Positions 1-7,713 of a stretch of DNA of 64,000 nucleotides are shown here, piece after piece. Position numbers and translations under genes: made by a program. Source of the stretch: Clostridiales bacterium (GTDB taxonomy: Bacteria; Bacillota; Clostridia; Oscillospirales; Oscillospiraceae); the NCBI GenBank assembly GCA_029008095.1, contig JAQXJB010000004.1, forward strand, positions 1 through 64,000, in the 5' to 3' direction. Below the pieces are notes generated by a model. The model saw nothing but the letters and a program-made list of their open reading frames with translations, ran no database searches and had not been told where the DNA came from. Within the stretch, counting starts at the first letter, position 1. Every line of letters starts with the position of its first letter.

Positions 1-2
1 CC

Positions 3-821
3 GAGGAGGAGATCCGCCAGCGGGTGATGGAAATGCTGGAGGTCGTGAGTCTGAAGGGCTTTGAAAAGCGCCGCATCACGGAGCTGAGCGGCGGCCAGCA
101 GCAGCGTGTGGCCATCGCCCGGGCCCTGGTGAACCGGCCCAAGGTGCTGCTTCTGGACGAGCCTCTGGGCGCTCTGGATCTGCGCCTGCGCAAGGACATG
201 CAGAACGAACTCAAGCGCATCCAGCAGGCCATGGGCATCACCTTTATTTACGTCACCCACGACCAGGAGGAAGCTCTCTCCATGTCCGACACCATCGTGG
301 TCATGGATAAAGGCCAGATTCAGCAGATCGGACGGCCGGAGGATATCTACAACGAGCCCAAGAACGCCTTTGTGGCTGATTTCATCGGCGAAAGCAACAT
401 CCTCGACGGCGTCATGATTGAAGACTACTGCGTGGAGTTCTTCGGCCGCAAATTCCAGTGTGTGGACAAAGGCTTCTCCCCCAAGGAGCCTGTGGACGTG
501 GTCATTCGGCCCGAGGACATCGACTTCGTGGAGGCCGATCAGGGCCATCTGTGCGGCACTGTCACTTCTATCACCTTCAAAGGCATGCAGTATGACATTA
601 TCGTGGACTTCTACGGCTTCAAGTGGCTCATCCAAACCACCGACCTGTCCCCCGTGGGCAGCCGCATCGGCATCAAGATTGACCCCGACGGCATCCACGT
701 TATGAAAAAGAGCCAGTACTCCGGCATGTTCGGCGACTATTCTTCCTACTCCGAGGAGTACGAGGAGATCGGCGACGCCAGTCTGGAGTCGGAAGAGGAG
801 GAGAGCGCGGATGAAGAATAG
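3..821 (+). CDS. potA: Spermidine/putrescine ABC transporter ATP-binding protein, 5' truncated by window edge
   Basis: Cytoplasmic ATPase of a polyamine importer. The reading frame is open to the window edge (residues EEEIRQR precede the GTG used by the ORF track), so the start and the Walker A motif lie outside. Visible in order are the ABC signature [15 protein letters not shown], Walker [12 protein letters not shown], the H-loop YVTHDQEEA, and a C-terminal TOBE-like regulatory domain (about the last 130 residues) ending in a Glu/Ser-rich tail. The end overlaps potB by 11 bp, and potC and potD follow, which fixes the family as PotA rather than a maltose- or iron-type ATPase. Confidence 0.93.
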   Translation, partial: EEEIRQRVMEMLEVVSLKGFEKRRITELSGGQQQRVAIARALVNRPKVLLLDEPLGALDLRLRKDMQNELKRIQQAMGITFIYVTHDQEEALSMSDTIVVMDKGQIQQIGRPEDIYNEPKNAFVADFIGESNILDGVMIEDYCVEFFGRKFQCVDKGFSPKEPVDVVIRPEDIDFVEADQGHLCGTVTSITFKGMQYDIIVDFYGFKWLIQTTDLSPVGSRIGIKIDPDGIHVMKKSQYSGMFGDYSSYSEEYEEIGDASLESEEEESADEE

Positions 822-1692
822 GCGCTCGGGCTTTGCCGTCCCCTATGTGGTGTGGATGGCTCTGTTCGTGGTCATTCCCATTATCATCATGGCGGTCTAT
901 GCCTTCACCACCGCCGCCTTTGACGGCACTCTGGAAAATTTCGCCCGCATGGGTACCTATCTGTCGGTGTTTTTGCGTTCCTTCCGGCTGGCTATCATCG
1001 CCACGCTGGTCTGCCTGCTCATCGGCTACCCCCTGTCCTATATGATGGCCAAGGAAGGCCCTCGGTTCCAGAAGATAGCAATGGTGCTTATCATGCTGCC
1101 CATGTGGATAAACTTTCTGCTGCGCACCTACGCCTGGATGTCCATTCTGGAGACCAACGGCCTGATAAACCAGTTGTTTCAGCGAATCGGTATCATCGAC
1201 CTGTATAACAGCATCGCCATCCATTTCGTCTCCGATCCCGCCAATTACGTGCCTATCACCCACTTTAAAATGATCGGCACCTCCGGCGCGGTGGTGCTGG
1301 GTATGGTATATAACTATCTGCCCTTTATGATCCTTCCCATCTATTCGGTCATCGTCAAGCTGGATCACTCCCTGTTGGAGGCCGCCCGGGATCTGGGTGC
1401 CAACTCCTTCGGCGTGTTCCGCAAGGTGATCTTTCCCCTTTCCCTGCCGGGAGTTCTGTCCGGCGTGACAATGGTATTTGTCCCCTCCGTGTCCACCTTC
1501 GCCATCTCCCGCCTGCTGGGCGGCGGCACTCAGATGCTGCTGGGCGACCTCATCGAGCAGCAGTTCCTTGGCGGCGCCTACAATCCCCATCTTGGCGCGG
1601 CCATCTCTCTGGTTATGATGCTTGTGGTCGTGGTGTGCATGGTGGTCATGAACCACTTCGGTGAGGGCGAAGAACAGGCGGTGATGCTATGA
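811..1692 (+). CDS. potB: Spermidine/putrescine ABC transporter permease PotB
   Basis: Inner-membrane permease of the polyamine importer, 293 aa, which is normal for PotB. It begins with one membrane segment ([18 protein letters not shown]), followed by about five more. The cytoplasmic coupling (EAA) loop reads [26 protein letters not shown], the site that docks on PotA. The start ATG lies inside the end of potA and the stop overlaps the start of potC (ATGA), so translation is coupled across potABC. The order A-B-C-D supports PotB over other binding-protein-dependent permeases. Confidence 0.93.
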   Translation: MKNRRSGFAVPYVVWMALFVVIPIIIMAVYAFTTAAFDGTLENFARMGTYLSVFLRSFRLAIIATLVCLLIGYPLSYMMAKEGPRFQKIAMVLIMLPMWINFLLRTYAWMSILETNGLINQLFQRIGIIDLYNSIAIHFVSDPANYVPITHFKMIGTSGAVVLGMVYNYLPFMILPIYSVIVKLDHSLLEAARDLGANSFGVFRKVIFPLSLPGVLSGVTMVFVPSVSTFAISRLLGGGTQMLLGDLIEQQFLGGAYNPHLGAAISLVMMLVVVVCMVVMNHFGEGEEQAVML

Positions 1693-2519
1693 AAAAGCAG
1701 CGCCGTGTTGGAAACCGCCTGTTTATGGCTCTGGTATTCCTGTTCCTCTACCTTCCCATTTTCCTGCTTATCATTTTCTCCTTCAATTCCGGCAACAGCA
1801 ACGCGGTGTGGAAGGGCTTCTCCCTCCACTGGTATACGGAGCTGTTCCGGGACCGCATAGTCATGGAGAGTCTTTACACCACTCTGCTGGTATCTCTGCT
1901 GGCCACGGTTATCTCCACCATCGCCGGTACCTTCGCCGCCATCGGCTTTTTCAACATGCGCCGCCGCTGGCGCAGTCCGCTTATGACGGTGAACAGCATT
2001 CCCATGATGAACGCCGATATCGTCACCGGCGTGTCTCTCTGCCTGCTCTTTGTGGCCTTTTTCTCCTTCTGGAACAGCTTTGACCTGCCCAGACTGTCCA
2101 TGGGCTTCGGTACGCTGCTTATCGCCCACGTCACCTTCAACATTCCCTATGTGATCCTTAACGTGCTGCCCAAGCTGCGGCAGATGGACAAGAATCTGGT
2201 GGACGCCGCAATGGATCTGGGCTGCACCTGGATGCGTGCCTTCTGGAAGGTCATCCTGCCGGAGATCAAGCCCGGCATCGTCTCCGGCGCTCTCATCGCC
2301 TTTACCATGTCCGTAGACGATTTCGTCATCTCCTATTTCACCGCAGGCTCGTCCACACAGACCCTCGCAATGGCGATCTACGGCATGACCAAAAAGCGCA
2401 TAACTCCTGAGATCAACGCGGTCTCCACCCTGCTTTTCGCGGTGGTGCTGCTCCTGCTGGTCATCGTTAATGTGCGGGACGCCCGGGCGGAAAAGGCTGC
2501 CGCCAAGCGGCATAACTGA
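1689..2519 (+). CDS. potC: Spermidine/putrescine ABC transporter permease PotC
   Basis: Second permease of the polyamine importer, 276 aa. It has about six membrane segments, beginning LFMALVFLFLYLPIFLLIIFSF, and a coupling loop DAAMDLGCTWMRAFWKVILPEIKPG. The motif MSVDDFVISYFT near residue 205 is characteristic of PotC. The start is the ATG of an ATGA overlap with potB. The gene ends 68 bp before potD, with no terminator between them, so all four genes are probably one operon. Confidence 0.93.
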   Translation: MKKQRRVGNRLFMALVFLFLYLPIFLLIIFSFNSGNSNAVWKGFSLHWYTELFRDRIVMESLYTTLLVSLLATVISTIAGTFAAIGFFNMRRRWRSPLMTVNSIPMMNADIVTGVSLCLLFVAFFSFWNSFDLPRLSMGFGTLLIAHVTFNIPYVILNVLPKLRQMDKNLVDAAMDLGCTWMRAFWKVILPEIKPGIVSGALIAFTMSVDDFVISYFTAGSSTQTLAMAIYGMTKKRITPEINAVSTLLFAVVLLLLVIVNVRDARAEKAAAKRHN

Positions 2520-2587
2520 GTTCTTTCGGCTTGAGTAAATACAGGCCCTGAGATAATATTTTTAAACACAACTGGAGGAATGATCAA

Positions 2588-3664
2588 TTGAAAAAAATAC
2601 TTGCCTTGGCCCTTGCCGTTCTGATGCTTTCCGGAACACTTACCGGCTGCAGCGGCGGCGAAAAACAACGTGTTGTAAACGTTTGCAGCTGGGGTGAATA
2701 CATCGACACCGATCTGATTACCCAATTTGAGGAAGCTACCGGCATCAAGGTCAACTACCAGACCGCCGAGAGCAACGAAGCCCTTTATTCCCTGCTGAAA
2801 AGCGGCGGCGCTGACTTTGACGTCATCGTCCCCTCTGACTATATGATAGCCCGCCTGATCGCGGAGGATATGCTGGCGGAGCTCAACTACAACAATATCC
2901 CCAACTACGCCAAAATCGACCAGAGATACAAGGGTCTGAGCTACGACCCCGAGAACAAGTACACCGTCCCCTACACCTGGGGCACAATGGGCATCATCTA
3001 CAATTCCTCAATGGTCGAGGAGGAGATCACCAGCTGGAGCGCCATGTTTGACGAGAAGTACGCCGGCAACGTGCTGCTCATCGGCAACTCCCGCGACGCC
3101 TTCGCTATGGGCCTTCTTTATTTGGGCTACGATGTGAACACCACCAATGAGGCGGAGATCCGCGAAGCCTATCAGCTCCTGGCCAACGCCAACGCAAAGG
3201 GCGTATATCAGGGCAAGGTAATGGACGAGATCTTCCAGAAGATGGAGGGCGGCAACGCCGCCATCGGCACCTACTACGCCGGCGACTATCTGACCATGCT
3301 GGAGAATAACGAGGATCTGCGCTATGTAGTGCCTGAGGAGGGCTCCAACTGGTTCGTGGACGCCATGTGCGTGCTCAAGAGCGCCCAGCACAAGGAAGAG
3401 GCCGAGGCATGGATAAACTTCATCGCCTCCACCGAGGCCAGCCTGAAGAACATGGACTATATCTGGTACGCCTCTCCCAATACCGAGGCGCTTGAGCAGT
3501 ACCCCGCCTATTACGAGGAGACCTACGGCGAGCCTCTGGACATGGAGCTCTACGAGATCATGGCCGCTCCCCTCGAGGTTCTGGAGCGCTGCGAGCTCTA
3601 CACCAATCTCCCCTCTGACATTCTGAACCTATATAACGATCTCTGGATACAGCTCGGTATATAA
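2588..3664 (+). CDS. potD: Spermidine/putrescine-binding lipoprotein PotD
   Basis: Extracellular polyamine-binding protein anchored by a lipidated Cys. The start is TTG with CTGGAGGA 8 bp upstream. The N-terminus is a type II signal peptide with lipobox LTGC at about residue 21. The mature part has the periplasmic-binding-protein fold, beginning VNVCSWGEYIDTDLITQFEEATG, with PotD-like segments SDYMIARL and YTWGTMGIIYN. Length 358 aa is normal. It is the last gene of potABCD and is followed by a strong intrinsic terminator. Confidence 0.93.
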   Translation: MKKILALALAVLMLSGTLTGCSGGEKQRVVNVCSWGEYIDTDLITQFEEATGIKVNYQTAESNEALYSLLKSGGADFDVIVPSDYMIARLIAEDMLAELNYNNIPNYAKIDQRYKGLSYDPENKYTVPYTWGTMGIIYNSSMVEEEITSWSAMFDEKYAGNVLLIGNSRDAFAMGLLYLGYDVNTTNEAEIREAYQLLANANAKGVYQGKVMDEIFQKMEGGNAAIGTYYAGDYLTMLENNEDLRYVVPEEGSNWFVDAMCVLKSAQHKEEAEAWINFIASTEASLKNMDYIWYASPNTEALEQYPAYYEETYGEPLDMELYEIMAAPLEVLERCELYTNLPSDILNLYNDLWIQLGI

Positions 3665-3690
3665 GCTCGAAACGCCATATAAACACACTA

Positions 3691-3731
3691 CGCCCCGGCT
3701 TCACAGCCGGGGCGTAATCTTTTTTTATTTT
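3691..3731 (+). terminator. Intrinsic terminator of the pot operon
   Basis: A 10-bp perfect stem CGCCCCGGCT/AGCCGGGGCG with loop TCAC is followed by TAATCTTTTTTTATTT, 27 bp after the potD stop codon. Confidence 0.92.
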
Positions 3732-3745
3732 ATATCAGACGTAAA

Positions 3746-4966
3746 TCACTTTGCGTTTCTCTTCTTCAGATAGCTGTCAAGATACTTCATGAGAAGTACG
3801 GGGATAACAGCGGTGACAGCGCCCATGATGAAGGTTGAGGTAACGTTCGAGATGGTGGCATGGAGAACGTTAGCGGAAAGGAAGTTAAAGAAAATGGAGC
3901 TGAAGCCGAGAGCCAGCATGGCAACGCCGTAATTGGTACCGGAATTCTTGGGTCCAAAGAGGTCGGTGCAGAGGGCAGCGTTGAGGGCAGAGGGTCCGCC
4001 GTAGGCAAAGGCGATGATCGCGATAGTGGCGAAATATCCGTAACCGGTGATGAAGGTCATCAGGATAGCTCCCAGAAGGGTGATGCCGCAGAGAATATAC
4101 ATGGTGTTGGTGCGGCCCAGCTTATCGGAGAGGGTAGCCATGATAAGGCGGCCGGCGGCGTTGGTGATGCCGGTAAAGGATACGCAGGCGATAGCCATAG
4201 CCTCAACGAGTCCGCGCTCCATGCCGAGATCCTTGATGAGGGGAACACAGAGGTTCCATGTGCCGTTGATAAAGAAGATGGAGAAAAACAGCGCCCAGAA
4301 GGCCGGGGTCTTGATGGCCTGACCAAGGCTGAAGCTGGTGGCGGAGACGGTCGCCTTCGGCAGATTCAGACTGCTGATATACTTCTCATCGGGCAGAGTG
4401 ATGAAAACGCAGGCAACAAAGCCGAGGATAGCGAAAACGACGGCCAGAATAAGAAACACGGGGACGAAATTCACTATGCCGTCAGCACCGCGGTTGAGCT
4501 CCATGAGCCAGTTGGAAACAGGGGTAAAGATAACCGTGGAGAGGCCGAATGCAGAGCAGGCCAGGCCGGAAGCAAGGCCGCGCTTATGCGGCAGCCATTT
4601 CTGGATGCAGGAGATGCATGCGCCATAGGCAAAGCCGGAGCCGAGACCGGCCATGATGGCATATGTAAGATCAAATACCGCGATGTTCCTTGCTACGGAG
4701 GAGAGTGCAACGCCGACGGTGAAGAGAGCCACACCAAGGATGCAGGTGAGCTTGGGGCCTTTCTTATCGTTGATGAAGCCGCCTATAAGATTGCCGAAAA
4801 CAAAGGCAAAGAGCATGTAAGAGGATACCATGTTGGCAGCGCCTCTGTCCCAGCCGTAGGCGGCGACGATATTGCCCTTGAAGGCGCTCCAAAGATAAAG
4901 TATACCGACGCAAAGCTGAACGACCAGGCAGCCGATGATTGCCGGTATCATTTTTTTGCTTTTCAT
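3746..4966 (-). CDS. MFS transporter, oxalate/formate antiporter (OFA)-like
   Basis: Polytopic 12-segment major-facilitator carrier of 406 aa. The N-terminal segment IIGCLVVQLCVGILYLWSAF and the loop GGFINDKKGPK after helix 2 resemble the OFA family, whose members exchange small carboxylates; the substrate here is not readable. The second ATG is chosen as start because AGGA lies 8 bp before it and abuts the first ATG. It is monocistronic, with its own TTGACA-17-TATTTT promoter upstream, and converges on the pot terminator. Confidence 0.82.
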   Translation of the reverse strand: MKSKKMIPAIIGCLVVQLCVGILYLWSAFKGNIVAAYGWDRGAANMVSSYMLFAFVFGNLIGGFINDKKGPKLTCILGVALFTVGVALSSVARNIAVFDLTYAIMAGLGSGFAYGACISCIQKWLPHKRGLASGLACSAFGLSTVIFTPVSNWLMELNRGADGIVNFVPVFLILAVVFAILGFVACVFITLPDEKYISSLNLPKATVSATSFSLGQAIKTPAFWALFFSIFFINGTWNLCVPLIKDLGMERGLVEAMAIACVSFTGITNAAGRLIMATLSDKLGRTNTMYILCGITLLGAILMTFITGYGYFATIAIIAFAYGGPSALNAALCTDLFGPKNSGTNYGVAMLALGFSSIFFNFLSANVLHATISNVTSTFIMGAVTAVIPVLLMKYLDSYLKKRNAK

Positions 4967-5003
4967 TTCATCCATCCTATCTGTATATAATAGTATACTT
5001 CTG

Positions 5004-5032
5004 AAAATATCACCAACGCCCCTTTATGTCAA
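5004..5032 (-). promoter_or_regulatory. Sigma-A-type promoter for the MFS gene
   Basis: On the minus strand TTGACA, a 17-bp spacer and TATTTT lie about 40 bp upstream of the MFS start. It diverges from the promoter at 5203. The ~170 bp between the two promoters are AT-rich, and I see no gene there. Confidence 0.7.
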
Positions 5033-5202
5033 GTACCCGGCGGTTTTTTCGCCGTCCCGCGCAGCCATCCGGGTATTCCACAATTTTACATATTTGTTTC
5101 CCGTACGAAAATGTCAATGGGCAATTTGTATCATTTTCTCTAAGACAGCCTTGTCGAATTTCGTAGGATATAACGTAACTTTTTGTTTCTTTTTGTAGAA
5201 AC

Positions 5203-5231
5203 TTGACATCTTTTGCGTTGAGCTGTATAAT
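5203..5231 (+). promoter_or_regulatory. Consensus sigma-A promoter for the 3D-domain gene
   Basis: TTGACA, 17-bp spacer, TATAAT: a perfect match to consensus. Transcription would start near 5238, leaving a leader of about 55 nt before the ATG at 5294. Confidence 0.85.
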
Positions 5232-5293
5232 CCACGAAGTTTTTGAATAAATTTTTTATACAACATTTAACTCTATTTCAGGTGGTGTTTATC

Positions 5294-6034
5294 ATGTTCC
5301 TGCAGCGGCATAAAGGCCGGCTGATCTGCGCGGCGGCACTTTTCGCCGCGTTTCTGGTCATCGGCAGCGCGGCGCAGAATCTTAATATCACAAACAACGA
5401 AGCTGCGCCGGACATAACCCCGGATATTACCCTCTCCGCACCTACCCCCGACCCTGAGGTCAAGGTGGGCAAGACCGCAACCTACGCCTCTCAGGCCGGG
5501 TTCACGGATACAGGCGAGACCATCCCGGCTATTACCGTGGAGGAGCCGGTGCTCATTCTGCCCGCTGACGCGGACGAGGCTGCTGAGCCTCCCGAAGAAG
5601 CGTCCGAGACTCAGACACAGCCTGCCGGGGAAACGGCGGCTCCCGCGCCCTATCTCAGTTACTATGAAAAAGGGCATTTCAAGCCCGGTGAGGACGGCGT
5701 GCTCATAACAGCCGACGGCGAGGAAATTCGCTACAGCTCTGTTATCCAGGTCTCCGCCACGGCATACACTACCGAGCGGCAGGAGAACAAAATAACCGCC
5801 ACCGGCACTGTGGCTCATGTGGGCGGCATCGCCGTTGACCCCAAGGTCATCCCTTACGGCACGAAGATGTATATCCTTTCCGAGGCCGGAGCCTGGGCCT
5901 ACGGCTACGCCGTGGCTGAGGACTGCGGCGGCGGCATCAAGGGCAACAAGGTAGATCTCTTCTTTGATACCTACGACGAATGTATTCAGTTCGGCGTTCG
6001 CAACGCGCTGATATATATCCTTGAAGAACAGTAA
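5294..6034 (+). CDS. 3D (Asp-Asp-Asp) domain cell-wall protein
   Basis: Secreted or membrane-anchored protein of 246 aa. The ATG at 5294 is chosen because AGGTGGTG lies at the right distance; the TTG in the ORF track has no ribosome site. An N-terminal membrane anchor (LICAAALFAAFLVIGSAA) is followed by a ~110-residue Pro/Glu/Thr-rich linker. The C-terminal 3D domain (about residues 155-245) has SATAYT, VDPKVIPYGTKMYI, AEDCGGGIKGNKVDLFF; its acidic residues are the family's catalytic signature. The domain is shared with Rpf2/YabE/YocH-type lytic proteins, so a role in peptidoglycan remodelling is likely. Confidence 0.85.
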   Translation: MFLQRHKGRLICAAALFAAFLVIGSAAQNLNITNNEAAPDITPDITLSAPTPDPEVKVGKTATYASQAGFTDTGETIPAITVEEPVLILPADADEAAEPPEEASETQTQPAGETAAPAPYLSYYEKGHFKPGEDGVLITADGEEIRYSSVIQVSATAYTTERQENKITATGTVAHVGGIAVDPKVIPYGTKMYILSEAGAWAYGYAVAEDCGGGIKGNKVDLFFDTYDECIQFGVRNALIYILEEQ

Positions 6035-6039
6035 GACAC

Positions 6040-6075
6040 ACCCCGGAAGCATGGCTTTCGGGGTGAAGTTTTTCA
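6040..6075 (+). terminator. Intrinsic terminator after the 3D-domain gene
   Basis: An 11-bp stem ACCCCGGAAGC/GCTTTCGGGGT (one G-U) with loop ATG is followed by GAAGTTTTTCATTT. Confidence 0.85.
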
Positions 6076-6091
6076 TTTCAGCATTATCATG

Positions 6092-6120
6092 TTGACACGC
6101 TCACAGGTTCATGCTACCAT
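6092..6120 (+). promoter_or_regulatory. Sigma-A-type promoter for the lipoprotein gene
   Basis: TTGACA, 17-bp spacer, TACCAT, about 70 bp upstream of the ATG at 6190. Confidence 0.65.
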
Positions 6121-6189
6121 ATATTTAATATTTTGTAAATATTATCTAATCCGATCAGAGGATGTTTATTGAAGCAGGAGGGAAACCAT

Positions 6190-6948
6190 ATGAAGTACCG
6201 CAGTTTACTTTTGGCGGCCCTTGTTCTTTCTTTGACCGCCTGTACCCCGGCATCCCCCACTGAACCAAAGCAGTATGAAGCCACAGTACTAAGCGCAGAC
6301 AGGGAATCGCTGACCGTTATACCCTTTTCCACCGAAGAGGAATACACCGGAGAAGCGTTGACTCTGCCGGCAGACGGTTCCCTCCTCTCCCGAGGCGACC
6401 ATATTCAGGTAATCTATGGCAAGGACCCGGCAGGCAAGCCCCTCTCCCTGACCCGTATCGGCGAGGTATTTGCCGTAACGGACAGTCTGCCCGATGGCGA
6501 AACAACTGTCATATATGACCGGGATAAAGACGCCATTTTCAGTTTTGTTCTCCCGGATGCATGGAGCTACGAAGAGGAATACAGGGAAAACGGTGCCGTG
6601 TTTGTCCGGATATCCCGTAAGGATGAAACCCGCATTACCAATCCCTTTGAGATCATCCTGTACTCTTTCCCGCAAGACGGAACATATCGCGGAGTAGAAC
6701 ACAGCCCGCGCGAGGAGGTAAGCGAGGTTACGCTGATAAGTGGTTTGAGCGCGCAATTCTCCTCCCGCCCTAACGCCAAAGAGCCTATAAAGTTTATGCT
6801 GGAAACGGATCTTCGTTTTTATGAGACCCGGCAAACAGACCCGCCGTTCTCTTATCTCATCATCGTTTCCTGCCCCGGCGTATACTGGAACGACGGATAT
6901 GAGGATATGGTATACGCATTTCTCAACAGCATCACGCTGCTCAAATGA
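6190..6948 (+). CDS. Lipoprotein of unknown function
   Basis: Predicted surface lipoprotein of 252 aa, which I do not assign to a named family. The ATG at 6190 is chosen because CAGGAGG lies 8-9 bp upstream; the TTG in the ORF track precedes that site. The signal peptide LLLAALVLSLTAC ends in a lipobox Cys at residue 18. The rest is soluble: an N-terminal region with small beta-barrel-like strand spacing (to about residue 100), then a mixed domain with several aromatic residues. It stands alone between its own promoter and terminators. Confidence 0.75.
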   Translation: MKYRSLLLAALVLSLTACTPASPTEPKQYEATVLSADRESLTVIPFSTEEEYTGEALTLPADGSLLSRGDHIQVIYGKDPAGKPLSLTRIGEVFAVTDSLPDGETTVIYDRDKDAIFSFVLPDAWSYEEEYRENGAVFVRISRKDETRITNPFEIILYSFPQDGTYRGVEHSPREEVSEVTLISGLSAQFSSRPNAKEPIKFMLETDLRFYETRQTDPPFSYLIIVSCPGVYWNDGYEDMVYAFLNSITLLK

Positions 6949-6956
6949 CAAACAAG

Positions 6957-7037
6957 AGGGGCTGTCGTAAAATGTGACAGCCCCTTCCCCGATTTTACAC
7001 AGGTCATGCCGCACCGCTAAAGCAGTGCGGCTTTTTT
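6957..7037 (+). terminator. Two tandem hairpins closing convergent genes
   Basis: GGGGCTGTC/GACAGCCCC (6958-6984) is followed by GCCGCAC/GTGCGGC with TTTTTTGCTTT (7008-7037). The second is a good plus-strand terminator. The first lacks a strong T-run on the plus strand but could help stop the convergent minus-strand gene. Confidence 0.75.
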
Positions 7038-7040
7038 GCT

Positions 7041-7697
7041 TTAATAGATTCCCAATTTCAGAAGCACAGCCCAGTTCGCGTCAATATAAAAGCGCGTGCC
7101 GTCTGCTGTATTTTCCTCGGTTATTTTTACGGGGTATATTTGGCTCAGCATAAAATCCGCGTACTCCTCTGCCGAAACGCCAAAGGTGTTGTTCTCTCCG
7201 TAACCCATGCTGAGAAGCTTTTGTCGATACGCTGCTCCGCCTGTGTCGGCTACCGTTTTTTCACTGTGCCAAAACCGATTTTCTTCCGAAAGCGCATATT
7301 CGTTGCCGCCGATTGTATATCCCACGGTTTCTTTTTCGCCCAAAGCTTCGGTTATTTTCTCCTTCAAAGCTTCCGCGCCGCTTTTATCCTTTGGAATCAT
7401 ATAAACTCCGCTTAATAACAGTCCTTCTTCTCCCACATATTCCGAAAAACAGTACTTCAGATTTACCTGAACATCGCAAACGACAGTTTCCGTTTCTATG
7501 ATACTTACGTCACTTTCCATGCTGCTTTCGAGATTGCTTTTCATCTCTTCCATCGAAGCTCCCCACTGCGTAGAAGAAACGATACCGTCAATCGTTTTAA
7601 CCGTTTCCGGGTCTTGATTGGTTTCGGTTTTGCCGCATGAACAAAGTATAACGGCAGACAAAATGCTGGTCAGCAATAATGCAGCGATTTGCTTCAT
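7041..7697 (-). CDS. Lipoprotein of unknown function
   Basis: Predicted lipoprotein of 218 aa, family not recognised. The ATG at 7697 is preferred over the upstream GTG because AGGTG lies 7 bp before it. The signal peptide ends in ILCSC, with Cys about residue 21. The mature part has an acidic N-terminal segment and a C-terminal half rich in Tyr and Glu. It lies downstream of the YhaN/YhaO pair on the same strand, 16 bp after the YhaN-like stop, so it may be the third gene of that operon, although its AT content is higher than its neighbours'. Confidence 0.72.
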   Translation of the reverse strand: MKQIAALLLTSILSAVILCSCGKTETNQDPETVKTIDGIVSSTQWGASMEEMKSNLESSMESDVSIIETETVVCDVQVNLKYCFSEYVGEEGLLLSGVYMIPKDKSGAEALKEKITEALGEKETVGYTIGGNEYALSEENRFWHSEKTVADTGGAAYRQKLLSMGYGENNTFGVSAEEYADFMLSQIYPVKITEENTADGTRFYIDANWAVLLKLGIY

Positions 7698-7713
7698 AAA
7701 ATTCACCTAACTT